DNA of 25,684 nt from Bacillota bacterium (GTDB lineage Bacteria; Bacillota; Clostridia; Lachnospirales; Lachnospiraceae): the NCBI GenBank assembly GCA_023411225.1, contig JAEYPA010000003.1, forward strand, positions 1-25,684. Reading direction: 5' to 3'. Positions 7,987 through 16,216 of this stretch are shown in pieces. The notes beneath the pieces are model-generated. The model was given only the letters and a program-made list of their open reading frames with translations, did no database searches and was not told the origin of the DNA. A program made the position numbers and the translations under genes. How positions within the stretch are numbered: the stretch's first letter is position 1; every line of letters begins with the position of its first letter.

Positions 7987-9795
7987 ATGGAAACAGTGCA
8001 AAAACCAGGAAATCAGCTTCTTAGTGCCAATACTACAACATCGCAAAGGTCCATCACACATAAAATGTCAACATTAGACGATACCATATCCTTAGAGAAA
8101 AACCAGATTATTCGTGGGCTGGTAACTGATATTCGCCCTGGGGAAATCACGATTCGTCTTGTCAACAAACAGACAGTCGTCGCTCATTTGGAGGGCAATA
8201 ATGAAGTATCCATTGGAGATGTGGCCTCCTTTAAAATATTGGAAAATAAAGAGGGGGAAATTACCCTTTATAAACTGAACTCCACCATTTCTCCGGAAGA
8301 AAATACAATACTTAAAGCATTGGAAGAAGCTAATCTTCCTGCTAACACAGTAAATATTGAAATTGTAAAGGAGCTGCTTTACAACCAGCTTCCAATCAAT
8401 AAAGAAAGTATTAATATGGTTTTAAAGCAGACTATGCAGTTTAAAAATGCACAAGTCAGTACCCTAGTTTACATGAATAAGAATGGTCTTTTACCAGAGG
8501 AAAGCTTTATACAAAACTTTGAACAGGTTCGCAATTTTGACTACCGACTACTTGATAATATCCATAGTGCCAAGGAGGAGTTTCTACAATTTATAGCACA
8601 GGCCGCCAACGTAGAATCAGACGCTAGCCTTTTTTCCTTCACTCGCCAGCTTCTTAATCTATTAAGCGTACAGGAGACTACTACTACAGTAAATACCCAA
8701 GACTATTCCTCGATTCGTGCCAATACTGATCAAAACTCCATAATCAACTTGACCGGAAAAGATCAAAGCCAATTGCTACAGTTATTTTCTTCTTATGATA
8801 TGCCAGAAGATTTTATGCAGTCCATAGAAAATAACTCTGTCAACCTTCGTGACATGGTCCGTCATATTACAGAAGCTGTAACCACGGCTGCCAATACACA
8901 TCCTGAACAGATTGCAGCCTTTAAGACACCGATTATCCTGAGTATAATGGAACAGTATGGAAGTTTTCAGCAGTCCAATGATGAAATAGCTTCCTTCCTA
9001 TCTACAAATCAACGCATGGAACTTCTTGATGCAATTCAGGATTTCCCACTGAGCATCTCAGAGGCAGCTTCTATTGCTAATGGAGAAATCAATAGTTCTC
9101 AGCTCTTAGGCTTAATTTCTGACCATATAGGACCAGAATACGCCAAGAGTTTACGTAAACTATTGGGTTCAGAGACATTTCGCAAGCTTATTTCCCATCA
9201 AATGAGCGGGGAATTCTGTCTGACACCTGAAAATCTTAAGGAAGAAAATGGTTTAGAAAAATACTACTCTAATGTATTGGATAAAATGGACAAACTGAAA
9301 TCTTTAGCCACTGCAGAGAACATCAAAACAAATCCTGCAGTCTTTCAAGAAAAGGCAGATGGGGTCAATGCTAGCTTTGATTTTATGAAAAATTTTAATC
9401 AGCTCTTTACCTATGTTCAGCTTCCAGTAAAACTGACGAATCAGATCACCCATGGAGATCTGTATGTCTATACGAATAAAGAAAAATTAAGGGCTGGCAC
9501 AGATCAAATCTCTGTCCTTCTCCATCTTAATATGGACAACTTAGGCCCTTTGGACATTCATTTAACCTTAAATAGTTCGAACTTGCATGGTAAATTCTAT
9601 GTATCGGATAAAGACACAAAAACTCTCCTTACCAAGCATGAGGATGAGCTGCGCACTGCCTTATCCGAACTAGGATACAGCTTAAACATGGAAATCTATC
9701 AGCAAACGAAGGAAATAGATATTTTAAAAGACCTGCGAGAAGACGAATCTCCTGCAACGCAGATTAAACGGTACTCTTTTGACATACGTGCATAA
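7987..9795 (+). CDS. FliK-like hook-length control family protein
   Basis: A 602-residue protein. The C-terminal segment (about residues 505-575) has the pattern of the flagellar hook-length control C-terminal domain: LLHLNMDNLGPLDIHLTL, then a strand LHGKFYV, then a helical end with LRTALSELGY. The N-terminal part (about 40-90) has a small beta-rich region (IIRGLVTDIRPGEITIRL), and the middle is a long helical, Gln/Asn-rich stretch. FliK proteins measure hook length and switch the flagellar export gate. Here no other flagellar gene is nearby, so the role may be in flagella encoded elsewhere or something divergent. The start at 7987 is chosen because AAGGAG (7973-7978) precedes it at good spacing; the in-frame ATG at 7954 overlaps a -10 box. 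Confidence 0.75.
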   Translation: METVQKPGNQLLSANTTTSQRSITHKMSTLDDTISLEKNQIIRGLVTDIRPGEITIRLVNKQTVVAHLEGNNEVSIGDVASFKILENKEGEITLYKLNSTISPEENTILKALEEANLPANTVNIEIVKELLYNQLPINKESINMVLKQTMQFKNAQVSTLVYMNKNGLLPEESFIQNFEQVRNFDYRLLDNIHSAKEEFLQFIAQAANVESDASLFSFTRQLLNLLSVQETTTTVNTQDYSSIRANTDQNSIINLTGKDQSQLLQLFSSYDMPEDFMQSIENNSVNLRDMVRHITEAVTTAANTHPEQIAAFKTPIILSIMEQYGSFQQSNDEIASFLSTNQRMELLDAIQDFPLSISEAASIANGEINSSQLLGLISDHIGPEYAKSLRKLLGSETFRKLISHQMSGEFCLTPENLKEENGLEKYYSNVLDKMDKLKSLATAENIKTNPAVFQEKADGVNASFDFMKNFNQLFTYVQLPVKLTNQITHGDLYVYTNKEKLRAGTDQISVLLHLNMDNLGPLDIHLTLNSSNLHGKFYVSDKDTKTLLTKHEDELRTALSELGYSLNMEIYQQTKEIDILKDLREDESPATQIKRYSFDIRA

Positions 9796-9801
9796 TACAG
9801 A

Positions 9802-9830
9802 TTGATTAAGTTATGAAATGGTAGTATAGT
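9802..9830 (+). promoter_or_regulatory. Promoter of the small membrane protein gene
   Basis: TTGATT (9802-9807) and TATAGT (9825-9830) are separated by 17 bp, 36 nt before the start at 9866. The small gene can therefore be transcribed separately from the fliK-like gene. Confidence 0.5.
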
Positions 9831-9865
9831 AAAGATGATTTACATATTTTTACAGGAGGTATGTT

Positions 9866-10120
9866 ATGCATCTGGCGATTATATTTCCTTTTGGAATAAC
9901 GGTTTATCTACTCTGTATTATACTTCAGGTGATACTTGGCGCCAAGAAGGGATACATTGGAGCCGCTGTCATTATCGGCCTCTACCTGATAGGCGGACTA
10001 GCCTTCTGCCTAGCAAGTAAAACTTTACATGACTATTTTATAACGATGATATTAGCCTTTCTGCAAGGTATCGTATTTGTGGTTAGTCTGATTGTCACAC
10101 ACAATAAGAAAAATAAATAG
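9866..10120 (+). CDS. Small three-helix membrane protein, function unknown
   Basis: An 84-residue, strongly hydrophobic protein. Three membrane-spanning segments are likely: about residues 3-25, 29-50 and 58-78, with short loops containing GAKKGY and ASKTLHDY and a basic tail HNKKNK that should lie in the cytoplasm. A strong AGGAGGT site (9854-9860) lies 5 nt before the ATG. It follows the fliK-like gene by 70 nt on the same strand, has its own promoter-like sequence and ends just before a terminator. No family is recognised, and the link to the FliK-like protein is only positional. Confidence 0.75.
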   Translation: MHLAIIFPFGITVYLLCIILQVILGAKKGYIGAAVIIGLYLIGGLAFCLASKTLHDYFITMILAFLQGIVFVVSLIVTHNKKNK

Positions 10121-10136
10121 GTGAAATAAACCTAAC

Positions 10137-10190
10137 GAAAGGGCAGGTACACGTCTTAATTCTTGTACCCGCCCTTTCAAATTATTTTTT
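10137..10190 (+). terminator. Strong terminator between convergent genes
   Basis: GAAAGGGC-a-GGTACA pairs with TGTACC-c-GCCCTTTC (14 bp with one mismatch, loop of about 12 nt), followed on the plus strand by TTATTTTTT. It ends the plus-strand unit. On the other strand the hairpin also follows the protease stop codon, but the T-rich tail is weaker there. Confidence 0.85.
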
Positions 10191-12881
10191 CTTCTTCCAC
10201 TGTGCATATAAAGTGATTGTCTTGCCATTTATGGATGATAGATTCTTAATGCTTGCTTTATTTTTATAAGCCTTCCCCTTACCGTTGCTCTTTGTATTCC
10301 ATCCAGTAAAGACATAGCCTTTTCTCTTAAACGTATTGGTTGGTAATGTATAAGTAGTCCCATACTTTCGTTTCGTTACTTTCTTCACAGTACCACTGGT
10401 GGCTTTATTGCCACTAAATTTAATATTGTATGTATTGGCCGTCCACTTGGCATATACAGTAATTTTACCTTTAGAACCTTTGGAGATTATCGATATCTTA
10501 GTGTTGCTCTTAAACTTACTACTCGTATACCAGCCCCCAAATGTATACCCGGTTCTTGTTGGTTTGTCCAACTTAAAGGTTGATGTTGTTATGTAATAGT
10601 AGGTTGGGCTCTTTCTATTGTTCACTCCGCCGTTTAAATGATAGGTAATTGAGTATTTATTCTTTATCCATTTTGCATAAAGAGTAATGTTCCCATAATC
10701 AGAGGTCTTAATCATTGTCTTTCTAATTTTATAGTATGCATCTGCATACCAACCCAAAAAGGTGTAACCATCTTTAGTTGGACTAGCTAGTGTAAATCCT
10801 GATGTTTTATAATTGTACTGATTTGGATTACGAGTACTGCTGCCACCATTTGGTATATATCTAATATTGAAAACTGTCATCGCTTCTGTCGAAGATATTA
10901 ATGTCTCGCCATTCAATTTTATATATGGCTGAACAATATAAATATACTGACTATTAATAGTATTATCCACATAGGATGTAACAGAGTCACCAATACAGTC
11001 TTTCATTTGAACTGAACCATTTGCATTCTTACGAATAATTCGGTACCCATCCACTCCTTCTATCTTATTCCATGTAAGTGATACCGATTTAGTATACTGA
11101 TTCCATACAGCATTTACTTTAGTTTTAGATGGATATACTATAATTCTATATGTATCCCGAACTTGTCCATCGCCCGTTTCTGCAATAATGGATACTATTC
11201 CACATTTTTTTGCTGTGACAGTTCCCTCACTATCAACGGACGCAATGGAGCTATCCGTACTACTCCAAATAACGGTCTGGTTGGTTGCATTGGCTGGTAT
11301 CAGAGATGCAAGTAGTGACTTTCTTTCACCTGGTTGCATCTTTTCTGAATCTCCCTTTATAGTGATTGTAGTTACAGGGATTGTCTTAATAATATCATTG
11401 GTATATGCTTTAATTCTTATATTTGCACCTTTTTCTTTGCCATAGTCTGTCCATGTGTTTTGTAAAAATAGAAAGCTCTGCCCTGCCTCTGCCGTTGCTG
11501 TACACTTCACCCAAGAATCCTCTTCCATCCCTTCCTCTGCCAACTCTTCCTTTTCTGTTAATAAGGCAGAATATGCTTGATCATGACTTAGTTTAACTAC
11601 AACAGAATAAGTATCATCCTTTTGTAACGTCACATAGTTATCCGCAGCTAGCGGAATTGTGTATATCCCTGCACAGGTAGTAGCACCTGACATCGTTGCA
11701 ACTAAGTCTCCACTTTCCGGATTTGTCATGTCTAAAAGATTCTTATAGATGCTTATTTGATATTCATCATTCGTATAATATGTCCCGAAAGATACTGCTT
11801 TCAGTTGTTCATTATCAAACTTTGAAGTAAAGATATTAGCACCTGTAATAGAATTCCAACAGTATACGCTACCATACTCTATACTTCCGTCGTATAAATA
11901 GTTGTGGTCATAGTATCTATCATTGTCCTTCGACACTACGTCATATACATAACCTACTTTACTTAATGACATATCATAATAAGAAACCCAAAAATACCCT
12001 GCTAAGCAATCACCATTTGTTCCCCAGCTGTTACGGATTAACCAGGCTCCATTTCCTGATGGTGTATTTTTGAAGTTATCCTTAGAATAATTATCATCCC
12101 AACCTACTACGATAACCTCATGGTTGGCGTCTTTATTCTCGCTACAGTAGTATGCATTTTTATTACTATTATAAAAAGGGTTATTGTCGCTTCCATCGGC
12201 ATAAAAGCTAATTCCCATACCTCCATATTTCATAATCATTTCCTTAGCAATAGAAGTATTCATGGTAAGATTAATAAAAAAGGCATTCTGAAGATGTGCC
12301 GCATTACTGCCATAGGCATTAGCCACTTCTATCGGTTGTGTTACATCACTATACGGGAACTTCTCTTCTAAAGCAAATCCTTGCCAGGCTGCAAGAGCCT
12401 GTGTTGAATAGGCCAGATTACCTCCTAATGTAAGATAGGTTTTACCACTTATATTGACTTCATTCTTATCACCTGCAGATCCTCCTAATGGATCCGTCAC
12501 AGTATTATAAGCAAAAAAAGCCAAATGTCTCTCACTAAGGTCAAGTGATAGATTCTCTTGTTTTGCTATACTTAGTTCTCCAAGGCCAACTGCAGAAAAT
12601 GCCCAACATGTACCATATTGACCTTGATTACGTATTGTTGGTAAGTTAGGTGTTGTGTAAGTAGATGGTATCGATACACCTTGATAAGGCTTGACATTAT
12701 ATGTACTATCCCAGGATTCCTTGACCGGTTCTACCTGTTTTAATGCCCTAACATCACGATATCCAAAATCATTGTCAGATGACTCCATGGATACTTCCTT
12801 TGGTATATCTGCATAAACTATCGTGTTAAAAGCAAATAGTATTATTACTCCTAAAAATATTCCAACTAATTGTTTTTTCAT
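10182..12881 (-). CDS. Secreted papain-like (C1A) protease with Big_2 and InlB B repeats
   Basis: An 899-residue secreted cysteine protease. A signal peptide (residues 1-24, cleavage after VYA) is followed by the C1A domain: oxyanion Gln86 and nucleophile Cys92 in NQGQYGTCWAFSAVG, His254 in DANHEVIVVGWDDNY, Asn284 in LIRNSWGTNG. A lectin-like region often found behind such domains follows (about 320-505). Then come a bacterial Ig-like Big_2 domain (about 510-590, with VTAKKCGIVSIIAETGDG), an FN3-like segment (about 595-685), and three InlB B / Listeria-Bacteroides repeats (about 690-895) with GYTFLGWYADAYY, GYTFGGWYTS and GYVFTGWNT. The basic end KKKK has no LPXTG sorting motif, so the protein is released or held non-covalently. 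The start at 12881 is set by AAAGGAGGGG just upstream; the longer open frame to 12914 has none. The catalytic residues are complete; the substrate is unknown. Confidence 0.9.
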   Translation of the reverse strand: MKKQLVGIFLGVIILFAFNTIVYADIPKEVSMESSDNDFGYRDVRALKQVEPVKESWDSTYNVKPYQGVSIPSTYTTPNLPTIRNQGQYGTCWAFSAVGLGELSIAKQENLSLDLSERHLAFFAYNTVTDPLGGSAGDKNEVNISGKTYLTLGGNLAYSTQALAAWQGFALEEKFPYSDVTQPIEVANAYGSNAAHLQNAFFINLTMNTSIAKEMIMKYGGMGISFYADGSDNNPFYNSNKNAYYCSENKDANHEVIVVGWDDNYSKDNFKNTPSGNGAWLIRNSWGTNGDCLAGYFWVSYYDMSLSKVGYVYDVVSKDNDRYYDHNYLYDGSIEYGSVYCWNSITGANIFTSKFDNEQLKAVSFGTYYTNDEYQISIYKNLLDMTNPESGDLVATMSGATTCAGIYTIPLAADNYVTLQKDDTYSVVVKLSHDQAYSALLTEKEELAEEGMEEDSWVKCTATAEAGQSFLFLQNTWTDYGKEKGANIRIKAYTNDIIKTIPVTTITIKGDSEKMQPGERKSLLASLIPANATNQTVIWSSTDSSIASVDSEGTVTAKKCGIVSIIAETGDGQVRDTYRIIVYPSKTKVNAVWNQYTKSVSLTWNKIEGVDGYRIIRKNANGSVQMKDCIGDSVTSYVDNTINSQYIYIVQPYIKLNGETLISSTEAMTVFNIRYIPNGGSSTRNPNQYNYKTSGFTLASPTKDGYTFLGWYADAYYKIRKTMIKTSDYGNITLYAKWIKNKYSITYHLNGGVNNRKSPTYYYITTSTFKLDKPTRTGYTFGGWYTSSKFKSNTKISIISKGSKGKITVYAKWTANTYNIKFSGNKATSGTVKKVTKRKYGTTYTLPTNTFKRKGYVFTGWNTKSNGKGKAYKNKASIKNLSSINGKTITLYAQWKKKK

Positions 12882-12886
12882 ATACT

Positions 12887-12896
12887 CCCCTCCTTT
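12887..12896 (-). promoter_or_regulatory. Ribosome binding site deciding the protease start
   Basis: AAAGGAGGGG on the minus strand lies 5 nt before the ATG at 12881, inside the longer open frame that begins at 12914. It also lets the protein begin directly with its signal peptide MKKQLVGIF. Confidence 0.8.
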
Positions 12897-12942
12897 ATTG
12901 TAATATTTCGTCATATATAACCATTTTATGAATACTCATACC

Positions 12943-12972
12943 TAAAAAAGCAGTCCATTAAGGACTGCTTTT
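12943..12972 (-). terminator. Terminator of the aspS-gatCAB operon
   Basis: A perfect 11-bp stem (AAAAGCAGTCC / GGACTGCTTTT, 5-nt loop) followed on the minus strand by a T run (TTTTTTAGG), 14 nt after the gatB stop. Confidence 0.85.
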
Positions 12973-12985
12973 AACTATCTTTTAA

Positions 12986-14419
12986 CTATCTACTCAATAT
13001 CTTCAATAGTATCTCATTTATCATAGAAGGATTTGCCTTCCCTTTCATTTCCTTCATGGTCTGTCCGACTAAGAAGCCCATGGCCTTTGTTTTCCCAGCG
13101 TGATAGTCCTCCACGGACTGAGGGTTCGCTGCTACTATCCTCTCAATGGTAGAACGAAGGGTTCCTTCATCATTTACCATCTTGAGTCCTTTTTCCTCTA
13201 CATACTTCTCTGGGTCAACATCTTCGGCAAAGATTACCTCAAAGACTTCTTTCGCAACCGTCCGGTTAATGGTATTCCCATGAATTAATCCAATGAGCTT
13301 TGCCAGGTTCTCCGGTGAAAAATGAATCTCTTCCGGATCCATACTGTGCTCCTTTAGTAACCTCATGGTCTCCACCATGATCCAGTTGGATACTTCCTTA
13401 GGCTCCCCACAGATTGCTACGGTTGCTTCAAAGAGATCTGCTAAGCTCTTGGAACCAGTGATAATCGAAGCATCATATTCTGGAATGTCATATTCCTTCT
13501 CATAGCGAAGCATTTTTGCATCTCTAAGCTCTGGTTCTTCCTCCTTAATCTTTGCAATCCACTCATCACTAATTTCAATGGGTACCAGGTCAGGTTCTGG
13601 AAAATACCGATAATCCTGAGCATCTTCCTTACTTCTCATAGCAAAAGAGCTATCCTTGTTATCATCCCAGCGACGGGTTTCTTGAATAATCGCTTTTCCG
13701 TACTCTATTTGTTCAATCTGCCGCTTTCTCTCTCCATCAATGGCTCTGGCTATGGATTTAAAGGAGTTTAAGTTCTTCATCTCTGTACGGGTTCCAAATT
13801 CAGGTGCTCCTACCTCTCTGACAGACAGGTTTACATCGGCTCGAAGGGAGCCTTCCTGCATCTTACAGTCGGAAACCCCTAGGTACTGTAGAATCAATTT
13901 TAACTTTTCAAGATAGGCAATGACTTCATCAGCAGAACGCATATCTGGGTCAGAAACGATTTCGATTAGTGGGACACCACAACGATTGTAATCTACTAAG
14001 GTACAATCGTCCCATTCATCATGAACTAACTTCCCGGCATCCTCCTCCATATGAATCTCATGGATTCCAATGGATTTTTTAACCCCATCTACCTCAATGT
14101 CTACATGACCATTACGACAAATTGGTAGATACAGCTGAGATACCTGATATGCCTTTGGAAGGTCCGGATAAAAATAGTTCTTTCGGTCGAATTTACATTT
14201 CTGTGTAATCGTACAATTTGTAGCAAGACCTGCAGCAATGGCATACTCCACTACCTTTTTATTGAGAACAGGCAAGGTTCCCGGCATACCAGTACATACA
14301 GGACAGCAATGAGTATTAGGAGCTCCTCCAAATTCTGTGGAGCAGGAGCAGAAAATCTTTGTCTTAGTTGCCAGCTCTACATGGACTTCTAGTCCAATGA
14401 CAGTTTCATAGTTTTTCAT
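12986..14419 (-). CDS. gatB: Asp/Glu-tRNA(Asn/Gln) amidotransferase subunit B
   Basis: The 477-residue GatB subunit of the tRNA-dependent amidotransferase. It binds mischarged Asp-tRNA(Asn) or Glu-tRNA(Gln), activates the side chain with ATP and receives ammonia from GatA. The N-terminus YETVIGLEVHVELATKTKIF is characteristic. The cysteine cluster FCSCS and CCPVC (about residues 24-42) matches the zinc site region, and DRKNYFYPDLPKAYQ and VSDPDMRS are conserved family stretches. The C-terminal helical tail, with FLVGQTMKEMKGKANP near the end, is the tRNA-binding YqeY-like part. The length is normal. AAAGGGG precedes the start, 15 nt after the gatA stop. It is last gene of the aspS-gatC-gatA-gatB operon. 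Confidence 0.97.
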   Translation of the reverse strand: MKNYETVIGLEVHVELATKTKIFCSCSTEFGGAPNTHCCPVCTGMPGTLPVLNKKVVEYAIAAGLATNCTITQKCKFDRKNYFYPDLPKAYQVSQLYLPICRNGHVDIEVDGVKKSIGIHEIHMEEDAGKLVHDEWDDCTLVDYNRCGVPLIEIVSDPDMRSADEVIAYLEKLKLILQYLGVSDCKMQEGSLRADVNLSVREVGAPEFGTRTEMKNLNSFKSIARAIDGERKRQIEQIEYGKAIIQETRRWDDNKDSSFAMRSKEDAQDYRYFPEPDLVPIEISDEWIAKIKEEEPELRDAKMLRYEKEYDIPEYDASIITGSKSLADLFEATVAICGEPKEVSNWIMVETMRLLKEHSMDPEEIHFSPENLAKLIGLIHGNTINRTVAKEVFEVIFAEDVDPEKYVEEKGLKMVNDEGTLRSTIERIVAANPQSVEDYHAGKTKAMGFLVGQTMKEMKGKANPSMINEILLKILSR

Positions 14420-14434
14420 GTTTTCTACCCCTTT

Positions 14435-15895
14435 CTATAAGCTTGGTCTGACATATTCCCTAGTCTGTTCATAGGAATAAGCAGCACGTATTATGTCTTT
14501 TTCACCAAATGGTTTTCCAATAAATTGGGCTCCGATAGGAAGTCCTTTAGAATCCACTCCACATGGTAGAGAGATGGCTGGAAGACCTGCTAAGTTAACA
14601 GAAACCGTATAGATGTCTCCCAGATACATTTTCAATGGGTCTGATAGGTTCTCTCCCATTTTTAAAGCAGTGGTTGGAGCGGTAGGTCCAAGTATCACAT
14701 CATATTTTTCAAATAGTCGATCAAAAGCCTGCTTTATCACGGCTTTCACACGCAGTGCTTTGTTGTAATAGGCATCGTAATAACCGGAACTTAGTACAAA
14801 GGCACCTATCATCATTCTCCTCTTTACTTCCATCCCAAAGCCCTGATCTCTGGTCTTTTTATATACCTCCTGAAGTCCTTCGTACTCTGGTGTCCGATAA
14901 CCGTATTTTACACCATCATAACGGCTTAGGTTGGAGCTTGCTTCCGCAGAGGCAATAACATAGTAAGCAGGAATAGCATAATCGATAGCCTCTAGCTCAC
15001 ATTCCTCCACAATTGCTCCCTTTGCTTCTAAGTCCTTGGCCACCTTTAAGATTGCTTCCTTTACTTCAGGGTCTAAGCCTTTTCCTAGGTATCCCTTTGG
15101 AAGAGCTACCCGCAACCCTTTCACATCATCTACTAGGGCATCTGTGTAGGTATAGGTTTCTGTTGGAACACTGGTAGAATCCTTTTTGTCGTGTCCGGAA
15201 ATGACCTCAAGTGCTAAGGCACAATCAGAGACATCTCTTGCAATAGGTCCAATCTGATCTAGCGAAGAGGCATAAGCAATCAGACCATATCGGCTGACGG
15301 AGCCATAGGTTGGCTTAATACCGGTTACACCACAAAAGGAGCTAGGTTGACGAATGGAGCCACCAGTATCAGAACCTAAAGCTAAAAAGCTCTCTTCTGC
15401 TGCAACAGCGGCTGCTGCACCACCACTAGAGCCTCCCGGTACAAAATCTGTGTTCCATGGATTTTTCGTAGGCCCGTAATAGGAAGTCTCCGTGGTACTC
15501 CCCATGGCGAATTCATCCATATTCAGTTTCCCGATCATGACCGCACCAGCTTTATTTAATCGGTGGATTACCTCCGCGTCGTAAGGGGGAATAAAATTAT
15601 TAAGCATCTTTGAGCTACAGGTAGTGAGAACCCCTTTGGTGCAGATATTGTCTTTAATGGCAATGGGTACCCCTGCCAGTGGAGAATCTATAAGTTCACC
15701 AGCATCTATTAATGCCTGAACTTCCTCTGCCCGTTTTAGAGCCTCTTCTTCTAATACCGTCACATAACAGTTATATCTGCTATCATTTTCTTTGATTCTT
15801 GCAAGCTGGGCTTTGGTAGCCTCTACTACGGTAACCTCTTTAGCTTTTATCTTCTTACTGAGTTCAAGGGCGGTAAGCCTTGTAATTTCTCTCAT
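14435..15895 (-). CDS. gatA: Asp/Glu-tRNA(Asn/Gln) amidotransferase subunit A
   Basis: The 486-residue GatA amidase, which frees ammonia from glutamine or asparagine for the amidation of mischarged tRNA. The amidase-signature triad is complete: Lys81 (PIAIKDN), Ser156 (VPGGSSGG) and Ser180 (GSDTGGS), each two positions beyond the residues reported for S. aureus GatA as I remember them. The length is standard. The start has GGAGGG 7 nt upstream, and that site overlaps the gatC stop codon (TAGGAGGG), so translation of gatC and gatA is probably coupled. It works in a complex with GatB and GatC. Confidence 0.97.
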   Translation of the reverse strand: MREITRLTALELSKKIKAKEVTVVEATKAQLARIKENDSRYNCYVTVLEEEALKRAEEVQALIDAGELIDSPLAGVPIAIKDNICTKGVLTTCSSKMLNNFIPPYDAEVIHRLNKAGAVMIGKLNMDEFAMGSTTETSYYGPTKNPWNTDFVPGGSSGGAAAAVAAEESFLALGSDTGGSIRQPSSFCGVTGIKPTYGSVSRYGLIAYASSLDQIGPIARDVSDCALALEVISGHDKKDSTSVPTETYTYTDALVDDVKGLRVALPKGYLGKGLDPEVKEAILKVAKDLEAKGAIVEECELEAIDYAIPAYYVIASAEASSNLSRYDGVKYGYRTPEYEGLQEVYKKTRDQGFGMEVKRRMMIGAFVLSSGYYDAYYNKALRVKAVIKQAFDRLFEKYDVILGPTAPTTALKMGENLSDPLKMYLGDIYTVSVNLAGLPAISLPCGVDSKGLPIGAQFIGKPFGEKDIIRAAYSYEQTREYVRPSL

Positions 15896-15907
15896 ATAGC
15901 TTCCCTC

Positions 15908-16195
15908 CTATTCTACTGTCTTTGGAACGACAAAACAGCCGTCCTTCTTCACAGGTGCATTCTTTAACAGGTTCTCTCTATCATCCCCATTGACTACCTC
16001 ATCCTCACGAAATACATTCCGTAAAGGAAAGGCATGGGACATAGGTTCAATTCCATCTGTATCCAAATCGTTCATGGTATTCATATAACTTAAAATATTA
16101 CCTAAGTCTTCCTTGGCTCTAGCCTTCTCTTCTTCACTCAATTCTAATTTGGCAAGTGCCGCTACATAGCCAATAATCTTATCATTAATTTCCAT
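15908..16195 (-). CDS. gatC: Asp/Glu-tRNA(Asn/Gln) amidotransferase subunit C
   Basis: The 95-residue GatC subunit, a small protein that wraps around GatA and stabilises the GatCAB complex. Its family pattern is clear: an N-terminal helix pair with YVAALAKLELSEEEKARAKE and LGNILSYMNTMNDLDTDGIE, then PMSHAFPLRNVFREDEV and the C-terminal FVVPKTVE. AGAGGG precedes the start, 21 nt after the aspS stop. It lies between aspS and gatA, the order expected for a transamidation operon. Confidence 0.95.
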   Translation of the reverse strand: MEINDKIIGYVAALAKLELSEEEKARAKEDLGNILSYMNTMNDLDTDGIEPMSHAFPLRNVFREDEVVNGDDRENLLKNAPVKKDGCFVVPKTVE

Positions 16196-16216
16196 CAGCC
16201 AAACCCTCTTTCTTTT

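Noticed and set aside
12969..12990. Two tandem copies of TTTAACTATC near the gatB stop
   Set aside because: Only two short AT-rich copies beside a terminator; likely chance or slippage, with no sign of a larger array.
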